DNA of 50,126 nt, from NCBI GenBank assembly GCA_036310005.1, contig JAXJSP010000044.1, forward strand, positions 1 to 50,126, written 5' to 3'. The notes under the pieces were generated by a model, which was given only the letters and a program-made list of their open reading frames with translations, made no database searches and was not told the origin of the DNA. Positions 16,191-25,381 of this stretch are shown piece by piece. How positions within the stretch are numbered: position 1 is the stretch's first letter; the number at the start of each line of letters is the position of its first letter. Both the position numbers and the translations under genes were made by a program. Origin of the DNA: JAXJSP01 sp036310005. Lineage in GTDB: Bacteria; Bacillota; Clostridia; Oscillospirales; Acutalibacteraceae.

Positions 16191-16841
16191 TTATTTGCAA
16201 ATTTCTTTTAACTGATTTATCGCCTTTGAGTAATCGTCTGAATTAAATATGGCACTTCCGGCTACTAAAATATCGGCGCCCGCCTGTGCCGCAACTGGTG
16301 CGGTTTCAAAATTAATTCCTCCGTCTACCTGAATTTCGACATTCAGTCCCCTTTTGTCAATTTCTTCTCTTATAACTTTGATTTTATCTGTGGCGCTTTG
16401 AATATAACTTTGTCCGCCAAAGCCCGGCTCGACACTCATTACAAGTATCATTCCGACCTTGTCAAGATAGTCAAAAACCGCCTGTGCCGGTGTGTTCGGT
16501 TTAATTGTAAGACCGGCAATTACACCCTCGTCTTTAATCATCTGCAAAGTATCAGCGACATCGCAGTCCGACTCATAATGAATAGTAATACGCTCGCTGT
16601 ATTTTGCAAACTGCTTGATATAAAGTTGCGGCTTTTGAATCATCAGGTGAACATCCAGCGGCAAAGATGTATGCTCAAAAACAGACTTGCACACAGGAAT
16701 ACCGATTGAAATATTAGGCACGAAAATTCCGTCCATTACATCAAAATGCAGCATATCCGCCTTTGCTTTTTCAAGTTCTTTTACTGCCTGTCCGAGATTG
16801 CAAAAATCGGCTGTTAATATTGACGGTGAAATTTGTACCAT
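16191..16841 (-). CDS. rpe: Ribulose-phosphate 3-epimerase
   Basis: A 216-residue TIM barrel that interconverts ribulose 5-phosphate and xylulose 5-phosphate in the pentose phosphate pathway. Motifs: ISPSILTADF at the N terminus, LHFDVMDGIFVPN (metal-binding His and catalytic Asp), LDVHLMI, MSVEPGFGGQSYI and QVDGGI with the second catalytic Asp, then AGSAIF (phosphate loop). The start is ATG 16841 or TTG 16847; AAGGAA upstream fits either. In many Firmicutes rpe lies beside the rsgA/prkC genes; here it stands alone between a sensory locus and a surface-protein gene. Confidence 0.93.
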   Translation of the reverse strand: MVQISPSILTADFCNLGQAVKELEKAKADMLHFDVMDGIFVPNISIGIPVCKSVFEHTSLPLDVHLMIQKPQLYIKQFAKYSERITIHYESDCDVADTLQMIKDEGVIAGLTIKPNTPAQAVFDYLDKVGMILVMSVEPGFGGQSYIQSATDKIKVIREEIDKRGLNVEIQVDGGINFETAPVAAQAGADILVAGSAIFNSDDYSKAINQLKEICK

Positions 16842-16919
16842 TTTCAAATCATTCCTTTTTATTTGTCTACTCTCCTATTTTATCATAAGATAAAAGATTT
16901 ATCAACCTTAACGGACAGG

Positions 16920-16948
16920 TTGACATAATATCGTTTTTTTAGTATAAT
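16920..16948 (+). promoter_or_regulatory. Promoter of the LRR/FN3 protein
   Basis: Consensus TTGACA (16920-16925), 17-nt spacer and TATAAT (16943-16948), 37 nt before the ATG at 16986. Confidence 0.8.
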
Positions 16949-16985
16949 TAAAGCACTGACTATTATAAAGCAAGGGAGAAATTAT

Positions 16986-19112
16986 ATGAAAAAAGCAATA
17001 ACTTTTATGATTAGTTTTTGTTTGATGTTTTGCTGTGTTTTTACAGCGCAGCCGGTGCAAGCCGCAACATATACATATAATTCTTTTGAGTATACGGTAA
17101 GCGGAAAAAACGCTGTAATCACAAAATATAACGGTACTGCAAAGAGCGTTACCGTGCCTGAAAAAATCGGCTCTTACACGGTAAACAACATCGGCGCGTA
17201 CGCGTTTTTTGATAACAAGTATATGCAGACTTTAACCTTGCCTTCGAGTGTTACCGCGATTTCAAATTGCGCGTTTGCCTCCTGCGCCGCTTTAACAAAA
17301 GTTAATTTTGCAAGCGGGCTGAAAACAATCAGCACGGGCGCTTTTTCCGACTGCAAGAAACTTGAAAATGTCACTTTGCCCTCAAGCGTTACTAAGATTA
17401 ATGCGTCTGCGTTTGAAAACTGCGACAGTTTTACTTCGTTTACTTTTCCTGAAAGCGTGAGTGTGATTTCAAACTATGTGCTGAACAGTTGCAACAACAT
17501 AACAAGCATTACTTTAGGCAAAGGGGCAACTGCGATAGAGCAGTACGCGTTTGAAAATTTAGCGGCACTTACTAAATTTTCGGTTGCAAGCGGTAATGTT
17601 AATTTTACAACTTCAAGCGGTGTGCTTTTCTCAAAAGACAAAAGCATTTTATACCGCTTTGCTCAAAATTCGTCGCTTACGACTTACAATGTGCCAAGCG
17701 GTGTTTATGAGATTAAACCGCGCGCATTTTACTCCGCTAAAAATCTTACAAACATTACTCTGCCCTCTACCGTAAACACAATAGGCAAATACGCTTTTTA
17801 CAACACGGGTTATTACAGAAATTCTAAAAACTGGACCGACAATCTGCTTTACATTTCAAACTGCTTGATTGAGAGTAATTGTACAAAAACTTCTTTATCC
17901 GTTGCAGAGGGTACCAAAGTTATTGCAGATTTTGCTTTTAAAAATTCAAAGAATTTATCAAGCGTCACTTTGCCGAAAAGTGTGACTTGTATAGGGCTCG
18001 GTGTTTTTTCGGGCTGTGACGGTTTAAAAAGCATTAATGTTGATTCTTCGAATAAGTATTATATATCAAAAAGCGGAATTTTATATAACAAAGCGGTGAC
18101 AAGGCTTATTGCGTTTCCGCAAAATTCATCACTTACTGCTTTAAGCGTACCCGCAAGCGTTACGCAGATTGCCGAATATGCTTTCATGGGTGCAAAAAAC
18201 CTAAAAAGCGTCAGCATAAACTCGGTTAAGTTTATCGGGGACTATGCTTTTTACAACACGCCTTTGACCTCTGTTTACATCAAAAGCACATCTGTCGGAA
18301 ATTTTGCGTTTGCATACAGTAATGTAAATAATGTCCGTCTTTCGTCGGCGGTAAAATATGTCGGCGCGAAAGCGTTTTATAACTGCACAAAATTAGTAAG
18401 CGTTAATATCGAGGGTTCTGCTCTTTCATCGCTCGGTGTAAAGAGCATCGGTTATTATTATTCTGACGACGGTGACAAGAAAAAGAATGTTGTAATTTAT
18501 TCAAACAGCACTGTTGCGCAAACTTACGCAAAACAAAACTCGCTTACTTTTAAAACGAGTGACACACCTGTAATATCAAGCGTTTCCTATTCTGCAAAAG
18601 GCACAACTATTAAATGGGATAAGATTTCGGGTGCTGCGGGATACAGGGTATACAGGCGGCTTTCAAGTGAGAGTGCGTGGACTAAAATCAAAGATTACAC
18701 AACCGCTGTTTCTTTTACAGACTCAACCGCTTTAAAAAGCAAAGTTTACTATTACACTGTAAGGGCATATTATACTTACAACGGTGTTAATGTATGGTCG
18801 GGTTATGATAAAGTCGGTGCTTATGCAATTTTAATGCCGGCGCCCGAGCCGAAAATCGGCAGCGTGACAACCTCTAATGTTACGATTAAGTGGGACAAAG
18901 TCAGCGGTGCTACGGGGTACAGGGTATACAGGCGGCTTGCAGGTGAGAGTGCGTGGACAAAGATTAAAGATTCGACAACCTCTTTATCTTTTACGGACAC
19001 GACTGCCATAAAGGGCAAGACATATTACTATACTGTACGCGCTTACAGAAAAGTCAGCGGCACTCATTGGTCGCTTTATGACAACACAGGAGTCTCAATA
19101 AAACTTAAATAG
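16986..19112 (+). CDS. Secreted BspA-type leucine-rich-repeat protein with two FN3 domains
   Basis: A 708-residue secreted protein. The signal peptide ends at VQA-A (~residue 26). Residues ~35-525 are LRR_5 (BspA/TpLRR) repeats of ~23 residues, e.g. NIGAYAFFDNKYMQTLTLPS, TISTGAFSDCKKLENVTLPS and FIGDYAFYNTPLTSVYI, interrupted by two longer inserts with FSKDKSILYRF and YNKAVTRLIAFPQNSSL. The C terminus has two fibronectin type III domains with WDKxSGAxGYRVYRRL. There is no sorting signal or membrane anchor. BspA-type proteins bind host matrix or other cells, so an adhesive role is likely. It has its own consensus promoter. Confidence 0.9.
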   Translation: MKKAITFMISFCLMFCCVFTAQPVQAATYTYNSFEYTVSGKNAVITKYNGTAKSVTVPEKIGSYTVNNIGAYAFFDNKYMQTLTLPSSVTAISNCAFASCAALTKVNFASGLKTISTGAFSDCKKLENVTLPSSVTKINASAFENCDSFTSFTFPESVSVISNYVLNSCNNITSITLGKGATAIEQYAFENLAALTKFSVASGNVNFTTSSGVLFSKDKSILYRFAQNSSLTTYNVPSGVYEIKPRAFYSAKNLTNITLPSTVNTIGKYAFYNTGYYRNSKNWTDNLLYISNCLIESNCTKTSLSVAEGTKVIADFAFKNSKNLSSVTLPKSVTCIGLGVFSGCDGLKSINVDSSNKYYISKSGILYNKAVTRLIAFPQNSSLTALSVPASVTQIAEYAFMGAKNLKSVSINSVKFIGDYAFYNTPLTSVYIKSTSVGNFAFAYSNVNNVRLSSAVKYVGAKAFYNCTKLVSVNIEGSALSSLGVKSIGYYYSDDGDKKKNVVIYSNSTVAQTYAKQNSLTFKTSDTPVISSVSYSAKGTTIKWDKISGAAGYRVYRRLSSESAWTKIKDYTTAVSFTDSTALKSKVYYYTVRAYYTYNGVNVWSGYDKVGAYAILMPAPEPKIGSVTTSNVTIKWDKVSGATGYRVYRRLAGESAWTKIKDSTTSLSFTDTTAIKGKTYYYTVRAYRKVSGTHWSLYDNTGVSIKLK
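18636..18985 (+). repeat. Near-identical FN3 coding repeat, 276-bp period
   Basis: The segments around 18636-18690 and 18912-18966, coding the core of the two FN3 domains, are almost identical at the DNA level, including silent positions (TACAGGGTATACAGGCGGCT in both). This points to recent duplication or gene conversion within the gene. Confidence 0.75.
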
Positions 19113-19141
19113 TTGTAAAAACATTATATTTAGTGTATAAT
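19113..19141 (+). promoter_or_regulatory. Promoter of the S11-like gene
   Basis: TTGTAA (19113-19118), 17-nt spacer and TATAAT (19136-19141), 29 nt before the ATG at 19170. It starts immediately after the stop codon of the LRR gene. Confidence 0.65.
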
Positions 19142-19169
19142 AGATAAATCAAAAACTCTGGAGTTTGTT

Positions 19170-20411
19170 ATGACTAAAAAAATTATTTCATTTATAATGT
19201 CCCTTATTCTGATGATGTCGGTTTTAATCTTTTCTGCAAGCGCAGAGCAGATGGACACGGGAGTATCCGTCAGCGCGAAAGCGGCTATTGTCAGCGAGAT
19301 TACAACAGGACAGGTATTATACGAGAAAAACTCGGGTAAGCGTATGAACCCTATCGGCATTTCAAATATTCTGGTGTTGCTTACTGCGGTAAACAACGCG
19401 CCCGACTTAAACGCGCTTGTTGAAATCAAGCAGGATGTACTTGATGTGGCGGTAGAAAACACGGTCGGCGTATTAGAGGACGGTGAAAAATATCGTCTTG
19501 AAGATTTGCTTTATCTGATTATTCTAAAAAATGACAGTGCGGCCGGCGCGGTTGTTGCAGATTATGTAGGCGGCAGTCAAGAGGCGTTTGTTGAGCAAAT
19601 GAACGCGCTTGCGCAGTCATACGGGATGACAAATTCGCTGTTTTCAAATGCTATCGGTGAGTACGGTTTGGCAGACGACAATTACACCGACTGTCTTGAC
19701 ACGGTTAAGCTGATGACAGAGGCGATATATAACAGGAATGTTGCGAATATTTTAAGTTCGCAAAGTCACGAGATGGCGGCAGAGGGTAAGGACAAATTTA
19801 CAATCAACACAGTTTGCCCGATTATGCAGACTGATAACAGTAATTATTACGAAGATATTTACTGCGGTTTTGCCGACTATGATAAAAAAACAAGCGGATG
19901 TATGGTAAGTTCGACCGAAAAAGACGGACTTAAACTTGTCTGCGTTATGTTTAACGGAAACGAAAACAAGAATTGCGCGGCGACAAAGTCACTTTATGAA
20001 TGGGCATACTCGCTTGACAGACATGTTTGCGTAAAGCGTGGCGATGTGCTTGAAAAAGTTGATGTTACGCAAAGTTACACAAAACTTAAGTGCGTTTCGC
20101 TTACCGATGTTACCTATCTTTGTGACGACAGTTTTGATGAAAACAAACTGACGGTTGAACACACAATAGAAGAAAAACTTATTGCGCCGATTAAGAAAAA
20201 TGACAAAATAGGTATTATTAATGTCAGATATGACGGGGTGCTTGTCGGCACTATTTCGCTCGTTGCAGGCAACGATGTTGAAATCAGTATGGGTGAAAAA
20301 ATTACAACCCCTCCCCTTATGTTAAGGCTCGCTTTACTCGGCTTTGTTGTGATTGTGATTTTAGTTGTATTTTTAATTTACCGCAAACGCTGGCTAAAAG
20401 TGAAAAATTAA
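19170..20411 (+). CDS. S11-family D,D-carboxypeptidase homologue lacking catalytic motifs
   Basis: A 413-residue exported protein: signal peptide ending SASA (~residue 25), a DacA/DacF-like domain, a C-terminal all-beta region and a final membrane helix (~residues 383-405) with a basic tail. The fold signature is clear (SEITTGQVLYEKNSGKRMNP, EDLLYLIILKNDSAAGAVVADYVGGS, YGMTNSLFSNAIG). However, all three active-site motifs are changed: SxxK becomes G63-I-S-N66, SxN becomes L119-K-N121 and KTG becomes A235-D-Y237. It is therefore probably a non-catalytic peptidoglycan-binding or regulatory protein. A shifted KTS at 240-242 does not align with the family spacing. Confidence 0.8.
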   Translation: MTKKIISFIMSLILMMSVLIFSASAEQMDTGVSVSAKAAIVSEITTGQVLYEKNSGKRMNPIGISNILVLLTAVNNAPDLNALVEIKQDVLDVAVENTVGVLEDGEKYRLEDLLYLIILKNDSAAGAVVADYVGGSQEAFVEQMNALAQSYGMTNSLFSNAIGEYGLADDNYTDCLDTVKLMTEAIYNRNVANILSSQSHEMAAEGKDKFTINTVCPIMQTDNSNYYEDIYCGFADYDKKTSGCMVSSTEKDGLKLVCVMFNGNENKNCAATKSLYEWAYSLDRHVCVKRGDVLEKVDVTQSYTKLKCVSLTDVTYLCDDSFDENKLTVEHTIEEKLIAPIKKNDKIGIINVRYDGVLVGTISLVAGNDVEISMGEKITTPPLMLRLALLGFVVIVILVVFLIYRKRWLKVKN

Positions 20412-20436
20412 TGTATGTAATAATAATATAAAAAAT

Positions 20437-20459
20437 GAGCAGTAGTTTTACTACTGCTC
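20437..20459 (+). terminator. Terminator after the S11-like gene
   Basis: A 9-bp stem (20437-20445 with 20451-20459), loop TTTTA, then GTTGTTTTATT. A nearly identical hairpin lies at 46344-46376, and both are followed by the same palindromic repeat. Confidence 0.8.
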
Positions 20460-20481
20460 GTTGTTTTATTATTTAACCGCA

Positions 20482-20609
20482 CCAACAGAAAACAATATAA
20501 ACCGTCTCAGGCGGTGCCGATAAAAACAATAGAAAGCAACTCCGTTGCCCCCTGACAAGGGGAGCCAAACGGGAGACTAATAAACAACCATATCAACCGT
20601 CTACGACGG
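20482..20609. repeat. Palindromic repeat cluster at the 3' end of gyrA
   Basis: Contains CCGTCTCAGGCGG (20502-20514), GCAAC-TCC-GTTGC (20536-20548), a TGCCCCCTGACAAGGGG segment and CCGTCTACGACGG (20597-20609). The first and last are preceded by an AACxATATxAA motif, as in the copies near 28050, 28087 and 46411. The last copy supplies the gyrA C-terminal codons V-V-D-G and stop. Confidence 0.75.
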
Positions 20610-23100
20610 TGTTGTCTTTGTCGTTGGGATCGGCAGATTCTGCTTGCTGTGCCTCATCCTCATCGTGCTCTGCAATTTCACAAGAAATAATGCTTTCCTG
20701 TTCGCCGACTCTCATAACCCGTACACCTTTTGCGGGACGCGCAAACTGTGAAATCGAATCGACTGCAATTCTGATAATAATACCGGTCGAAGTGATAATG
20801 ATTGCATCTTCGCTACCGTCAACTGCGTGAACAGATGCAACAAGTCCGTTTTTCTCGGTCTTATAGTTGGTAATACCCTTGCCGCCTCTGTTTTGCGTGC
20901 GGTAATTATCAAAACTTGAAATTCTGCCGAAACCTGTCTGTGAAATTGTCATAAGTTTTTTGTCATCGCTTACTTTACACATACCGATTACTTCATCATC
21001 GGCGGACAGATTAATTGCTCTTACACCTCTTGCGGTTCTGCCGAGCGGTCTGCAATCTGTTTCTGCAAATCTTATTGCCATACCGTTTCTTGTGGCAATA
21101 AGCAAATCGTCTTTTCCGTCGGTAATTTCAGCCCAGCGGAGTTCGTCGCCCTCATCAAGCACGATTGCCTTGACTCCTCCCTTGCGGGTTGAAGTGTAAT
21201 TTTGCATTGATGAACGCTTGATTACACCCTGTTTTGTTACCATATTGATGTACTTATCTTCACCGAACGCATCATCATTTGCAGGTATCATAACAGTAAT
21301 GCTCTCATCTTTATCAACAGGCAGAACATTGACAATATTCAGTCCCTTACTTGTTCTGCTGCCCTCCGGCACCTGATATGCCTTCAATTTATACATCTTG
21401 CCTTTATCGGAGAAGAAAATAACATTATCGTGCGATGAGCAAACAAACATATACTTTGCAACATCTTCCTCTTTTGTTGTCATTCCCTTTATTCCCTTGC
21501 CGCCTCTGTTTTGTGTGCGGTAGGTGTCAACAGGCAAACGCTTGATATATCCCATATTTGTAAGAGTCAATACGCAGTTTTCCTCAGGAATAAGGTCCTC
21601 AATATCAACATCGCCCGAGTACGGGTTAATTTCCGTTCTTCTCTCGTCGCTGAATTTATCTCTGATATTAAGAGCCTCTGTTTTAACAACATCAAGAATT
21701 TTCTCTTTTGAAGATAAGATATCTTCAAGTTCGGCAATTTTGAGATGCAACTGATTAAGTTCGTCTTCGATTTTGCTTCTCTCAAGTCCCGTGAGTTGTC
21801 CGAGTCGCATTTTAACAATAGCATCCGCTTGCGCCTCGCTGAACTCAAAGCGGTCAATCAACGCTTGCTTACCGTCATTTATCGACGGTGATTTTTTAAG
21901 TATTGCAATAACCTCGTCAATATAATCAAGCGCTTTTTTAAGTCCCTCTAAAATGTGGGCTTTTTCTTTTGCCTTGTTTAAGTCAAATCTTGTTCTGCGT
22001 TCAATTACTTCATACTGAAAATCAATATAATGCTGGAGCATCTGCTTTAAAGTCAGCACTTTCGGTTGTCCGTTTACAAGCGCTAAATTGATAACACCGA
22101 AAGTTGTCTGTAATGCAGTATATGAAAACAGTTTGTTAAGCACGATATTAGGGTCTGCGTCTTTTTTGACATCAACGACAATTCTTATACCGCCGTCACG
22201 CTTTGAAGAATGGTCAACGACATCTGAAATGCCCTCAACCCTTTTCTCGACTGCCAAATCATAAATTGATTTAACAAGGTTTTTCTTGTTTACCATATAC
22301 GGAATTTCAGTAATTACAATTCTGTATGCTCCGTTATGTTTTTCTTCAATTTCGGTTTTTGCTCTTACAACAATCTTGCCTCTGCCTGTCGTATAAGCAT
22401 CTTTGATGCCGCGAAGTCCCATAACAATACCGCCTGTCGGGAAATCGGGACCTTTGATAAATTCCATCAACTGCTCTGCCTCGGCATCGGGGTTGTCAAT
22501 TAAAAGACACATAGCATCAACAACTTCCGCTAAATTATGAGGCGGAATGTTTGTTGCCATACCTACCGCAATACCCTGTGAACCGTTGACTAAAAGTTGC
22601 GGAAAACGGGAGGGCAATACTGTGGGCTCTTTAAGTCTGTCATCGTAGTTTGAAGTCCAGTCAACCGTGTCTTTATCAATATCATCAAGCATTCTCATAG
22701 CGAGTTTGCCCATTCTTGATTCTGTATATCGGTATGCGGCAGCGGGATAACCGTCTATTGAACCGAAGTTTCCGTGTCCGTCAACGAGCGGATAACGCAA
22801 AGAAAAGTCCTGCGCCATTCTTACCATAGCATCATAAACAGATGCATCACCGTGCGGATGGTATCTTCCGAGTACCGCACCGACAGTATCCGCACATTTG
22901 CGGTATGCCGAGTCGGGATATAAATTATTTTCATACATTGTATAAAGAATTCTGCGGTGAACAGGCTTAAATCCGTCGCGTACATCCGGCAGCGCTCTTG
23001 ATACAATAACGCTCATTGAATAGTCAAGAAAAGATTTTCTGACTTCATCAACTATTTCAACATCAACTATGTTTTGATTTTCTAAATTAAATTCGTTCAT
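20593..23100 (-). CDS. gyrA: DNA gyrase subunit A
   Basis: An 835-residue type II topoisomerase subunit that, with GyrB, introduces negative supercoils. The N-terminal breakage-reunion domain has SRALPDVRDGFKPVHRRILY, then GDASVYDAMVRMAQDF and AAAYRYTESRMG with the catalytic tyrosine. The quinolone-determining position is Ser (GDAS). The C-terminal beta-pinwheel holds repeated blades and a GyrA box-like QNRGGKGI (two copies). The C terminus is acidic, and its final codons and stop lie in a dispersed palindrome. It is last in the dnaA-gyrA operon, 26 nt after gyrB. Confidence 0.97.
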   Translation of the reverse strand: MNEFNLENQNIVDVEIVDEVRKSFLDYSMSVIVSRALPDVRDGFKPVHRRILYTMYENNLYPDSAYRKCADTVGAVLGRYHPHGDASVYDAMVRMAQDFSLRYPLVDGHGNFGSIDGYPAAAYRYTESRMGKLAMRMLDDIDKDTVDWTSNYDDRLKEPTVLPSRFPQLLVNGSQGIAVGMATNIPPHNLAEVVDAMCLLIDNPDAEAEQLMEFIKGPDFPTGGIVMGLRGIKDAYTTGRGKIVVRAKTEIEEKHNGAYRIVITEIPYMVNKKNLVKSIYDLAVEKRVEGISDVVDHSSKRDGGIRIVVDVKKDADPNIVLNKLFSYTALQTTFGVINLALVNGQPKVLTLKQMLQHYIDFQYEVIERRTRFDLNKAKEKAHILEGLKKALDYIDEVIAILKKSPSINDGKQALIDRFEFSEAQADAIVKMRLGQLTGLERSKIEDELNQLHLKIAELEDILSSKEKILDVVKTEALNIRDKFSDERRTEINPYSGDVDIEDLIPEENCVLTLTNMGYIKRLPVDTYRTQNRGGKGIKGMTTKEEDVAKYMFVCSSHDNVIFFSDKGKMYKLKAYQVPEGSRTSKGLNIVNVLPVDKDESITVMIPANDDAFGEDKYINMVTKQGVIKRSSMQNYTSTRKGGVKAIVLDEGDELRWAEITDGKDDLLIATRNGMAIRFAETDCRPLGRTARGVRAINLSADDEVIGMCKVSDDKKLMTISQTGFGRISSFDNYRTQNRGGKGITNYKTEKNGLVASVHAVDGSEDAIIITSTGIIIRIAVDSISQFARPAKGVRVMRVGEQESIISCEIAEHDEDEAQQAESADPNDKDNTVVDG

Positions 23101-23126
23101 TTTTCATTATCACCTAACTTCTCTTA

Positions 23127-25076
23127 TCAGATATCAAGGTTTTGAACATATAAAGCGTTTTGCTCAATAAATTCTCGTCTTGGCTCTACTTCGCCACCCA
23201 TAAGCAAAGTAAATGTTTCGCTTGCTTTTTCGGCATCCTGCATTGTAACTCTGAGCATTGTTCTGTTTTCGGGGTCCATTGTTGTTTCCCACAACTGCTC
23301 GGGGTCCATTTCACCAAGACCTTTATAGCGCTGAACATTGTTTGAATTTAACTCATTGATATATAAATCTCTTTCTTCATCGGAAAAAGCGTATTTATGT
23401 ATCTTGCCTTTTGATACTTTAAAAAGCGGCGGCTGTGCTAAATAAATATGTCCCGCTGAAATAAGTTCGGGCATATATCTGAAGAAAAATGTAAGCAAAA
23501 GTGTGCGTATGTGCGCACCGTCAACGTCGGCATCCGCCATGATTATAATTTTATCGTATCTTAATTTTTCAATATCAAATACGCCTTCGCCTATTCCCGT
23601 ACCGAGCGCCACAACAACCGGCGTTAATTTTTCATTACCGAAAACTTTATCATCACGCGATTTTTCAACATTGAGCATTTTACCCCAAAGCGGTAATATC
23701 GCCTGATATGTCGCATTTCTTCCGTCACATGCAGAACCGCCTGCCGAATCTCCCTCGACAATGAAAAGTTCTGTTTTTGTAGCATCATCTGAAATACAGT
23801 CGGTAAGTTTTTCGGGCATTCTTGCGCGCTGTAAACCTGTGCGGTTTCTTGCTGTTTCTCTTGCTTTCTGAGCAGCCTCTCTTGCGTTTTGTGAAGCGAT
23901 TGCTTTTGAGATGATGATTTTTGCGTTTGCGGGATTGGTTTCAAGATAATCCCACAGTTTTTCTTTCATCATATCATATACAAGTTTTCTTACAGCAGTA
24001 TTACCGAGTTTTGCTTTTGTCTGCGACTCAAACTGCGCGTCTGTTAATTTAACGGACACGATTGCAATAAGACCTTCTTGTATATCTTCGGGTTTTAAAT
24101 TTTTATCGTTATCTTTTAAAAGACGGAATTTTCTTGCATACTCGTTTACAACATTGGAAAGTCCTGTCCTGAAACCGATTTCGTGAGTACCGCCGTCAAC
24201 CGTACACATATTATTTGCAAACGAAATAATATTTGAATCGTAACCGTCATTAAACTGCATTGCAACTTCGGCAGACGCATCTCCTCTGTTCATTGAAAAA
24301 TAAATTACATCATCGTGAATTGTATTTTTAACCGATTTTGCATTAGTTCTCAACCACTCACAGAACGATTTGATACCGCCCTCATAGTGATAAGACTCAA
24401 TTTTTTGTTTGCCTTCTCTTTTATCCTCTAAAACAATTCTGACACCGGCATTTAAAAAAGCCTGTTCACGAAGTCTTGTCTGCAAAATATCAAATTCATA
24501 CTCGGTAGTATCGGTAAATATTGTTGCATCGGGCTTGAATGTTACAACAGTACCTGTTTCTTCGGTATCGCCTATAATTTCAAGTTCATTCATAATAGTG
24601 CCTTTTTCAAAACGCTGTTTATAAACATGCTCACCGTTTGATACTTCAACTTCAAGATAGTCGCTTAATGCGTTAACAACGCTCGCACCTACACCGTGCA
24701 AGCCGCCTGCAACTTTATAACCGCCCGTGCCGAATTTACCGCCGGCGTGAAGTACTGTAAATACAACGGTTACCGCCGGAATACCGAGTTTCGGATGTTT
24801 TCCTACCGGGATACCTCGTCCGTTATCGGTAACGCGAATTATATCGCCCTCCAATATTTCTACTTTAATCTCGCTGCAAAAACCTGCAAGGGCTTCGTCG
24901 ATTGCATTATCGACAATTTCATATACAAGATGATGCAAGCCTCTTATACCGGTTGAACCTATGTACATACCCGGTCTTTTTCTGACCGCTTCAAGTCCTT
25001 CTAAAACCTGAATCTGCGTTTCATCGTAGGTTTCGGTTACTATCTGATTTTCATTAACTTCAACTTGATTACTCAA
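23127..25076 (-). CDS. gyrB: DNA gyrase subunit B
   Basis: A 649-residue ATPase subunit. The GHKL ATP site shows VYEIVDNAIDEALAG, VTDNGRGIPVG and GGLHGVGASVVNALS. The Toprim metal motifs are IVEGDSAGGSA and MADADVDGAHI, and the C-terminal tail has QRYKGLGEMDPEQLWETTM. The start is TTG at 25076, with AAGGAG 7 nt upstream; no ATG is suitably placed. It lies 17 nt after remB. Confidence 0.97.
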   Translation of the reverse strand: MSNQVEVNENQIVTETYDETQIQVLEGLEAVRKRPGMYIGSTGIRGLHHLVYEIVDNAIDEALAGFCSEIKVEILEGDIIRVTDNGRGIPVGKHPKLGIPAVTVVFTVLHAGGKFGTGGYKVAGGLHGVGASVVNALSDYLEVEVSNGEHVYKQRFEKGTIMNELEIIGDTEETGTVVTFKPDATIFTDTTEYEFDILQTRLREQAFLNAGVRIVLEDKREGKQKIESYHYEGGIKSFCEWLRTNAKSVKNTIHDDVIYFSMNRGDASAEVAMQFNDGYDSNIISFANNMCTVDGGTHEIGFRTGLSNVVNEYARKFRLLKDNDKNLKPEDIQEGLIAIVSVKLTDAQFESQTKAKLGNTAVRKLVYDMMKEKLWDYLETNPANAKIIISKAIASQNAREAAQKARETARNRTGLQRARMPEKLTDCISDDATKTELFIVEGDSAGGSACDGRNATYQAILPLWGKMLNVEKSRDDKVFGNEKLTPVVVALGTGIGEGVFDIEKLRYDKIIIMADADVDGAHIRTLLLTFFFRYMPELISAGHIYLAQPPLFKVSKGKIHKYAFSDEERDLYINELNSNNVQRYKGLGEMDPEQLWETTMDPENRTMLRVTMQDAEKASETFTLLMGGEVEPRREFIEQNALYVQNLDI

Positions 25077-25093
25077 TTTTTTTACTCCTTATA

Positions 25094-25381
25094 TCAAAAT
25101 TGTTCATAATTAAAATTTTCTAATCTTTTGCTCAACGCCTGTAAAGACAACTGTGTTATATAAACTGTTATTTTGTTTTTATCCTTTTTATCTTTACATA
25201 CAACAAAACATTTCGGCAGTTCGCTGTTTATATAAACAACTTCCCCGTTTTTTTCGGCAGCAGATAAAAAATCTCTTGTCTTTTTGCTGACTGTCGTATT
25301 ATCCAAATCAAACAGACCTATAATCTGCTCGCTTGATACGGTAACATTTTCACCTAAATGAAGAAATATCTGTCTTTTCAA
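25094..25381 (-). CDS. remB: RemB/YaaB-family (DUF370-like) regulator
   Basis: A 95-residue protein beginning with a HLGENVTVSSEQIIGLFDLDN stretch that matches YaaB (RemB) of Bacillus, and in the same recF-to-gyrB position. RemA/RemB proteins are small DNA-binding regulators of extracellular matrix genes in Bacillus; the role here is inferred from homology and synteny. The start is TTG at 25381 within the recF 3' end (32-nt overlap), with GGAG close by, so translation is probably coupled. The C-terminal ~20 residues are longer than in Bacillus. Confidence 0.85.
   Translation of the reverse strand: MKRQIFLHLGENVTVSSEQIIGLFDLDNTTVSKKTRDFLSAAEKNGEVVYINSELPKCFVVCKDKKDKNKITVYITQLSLQALSKRLENFNYEQF

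Noticed and set aside
19887..19895. KTS (residues 240-242) as a surviving KTG motif of the S11 protein
   Set aside because: The distance to the following G-C-M-V-S-S strand is too short compared with KTGYTxxAGYCLV in the family; the aligned position reads ADY.
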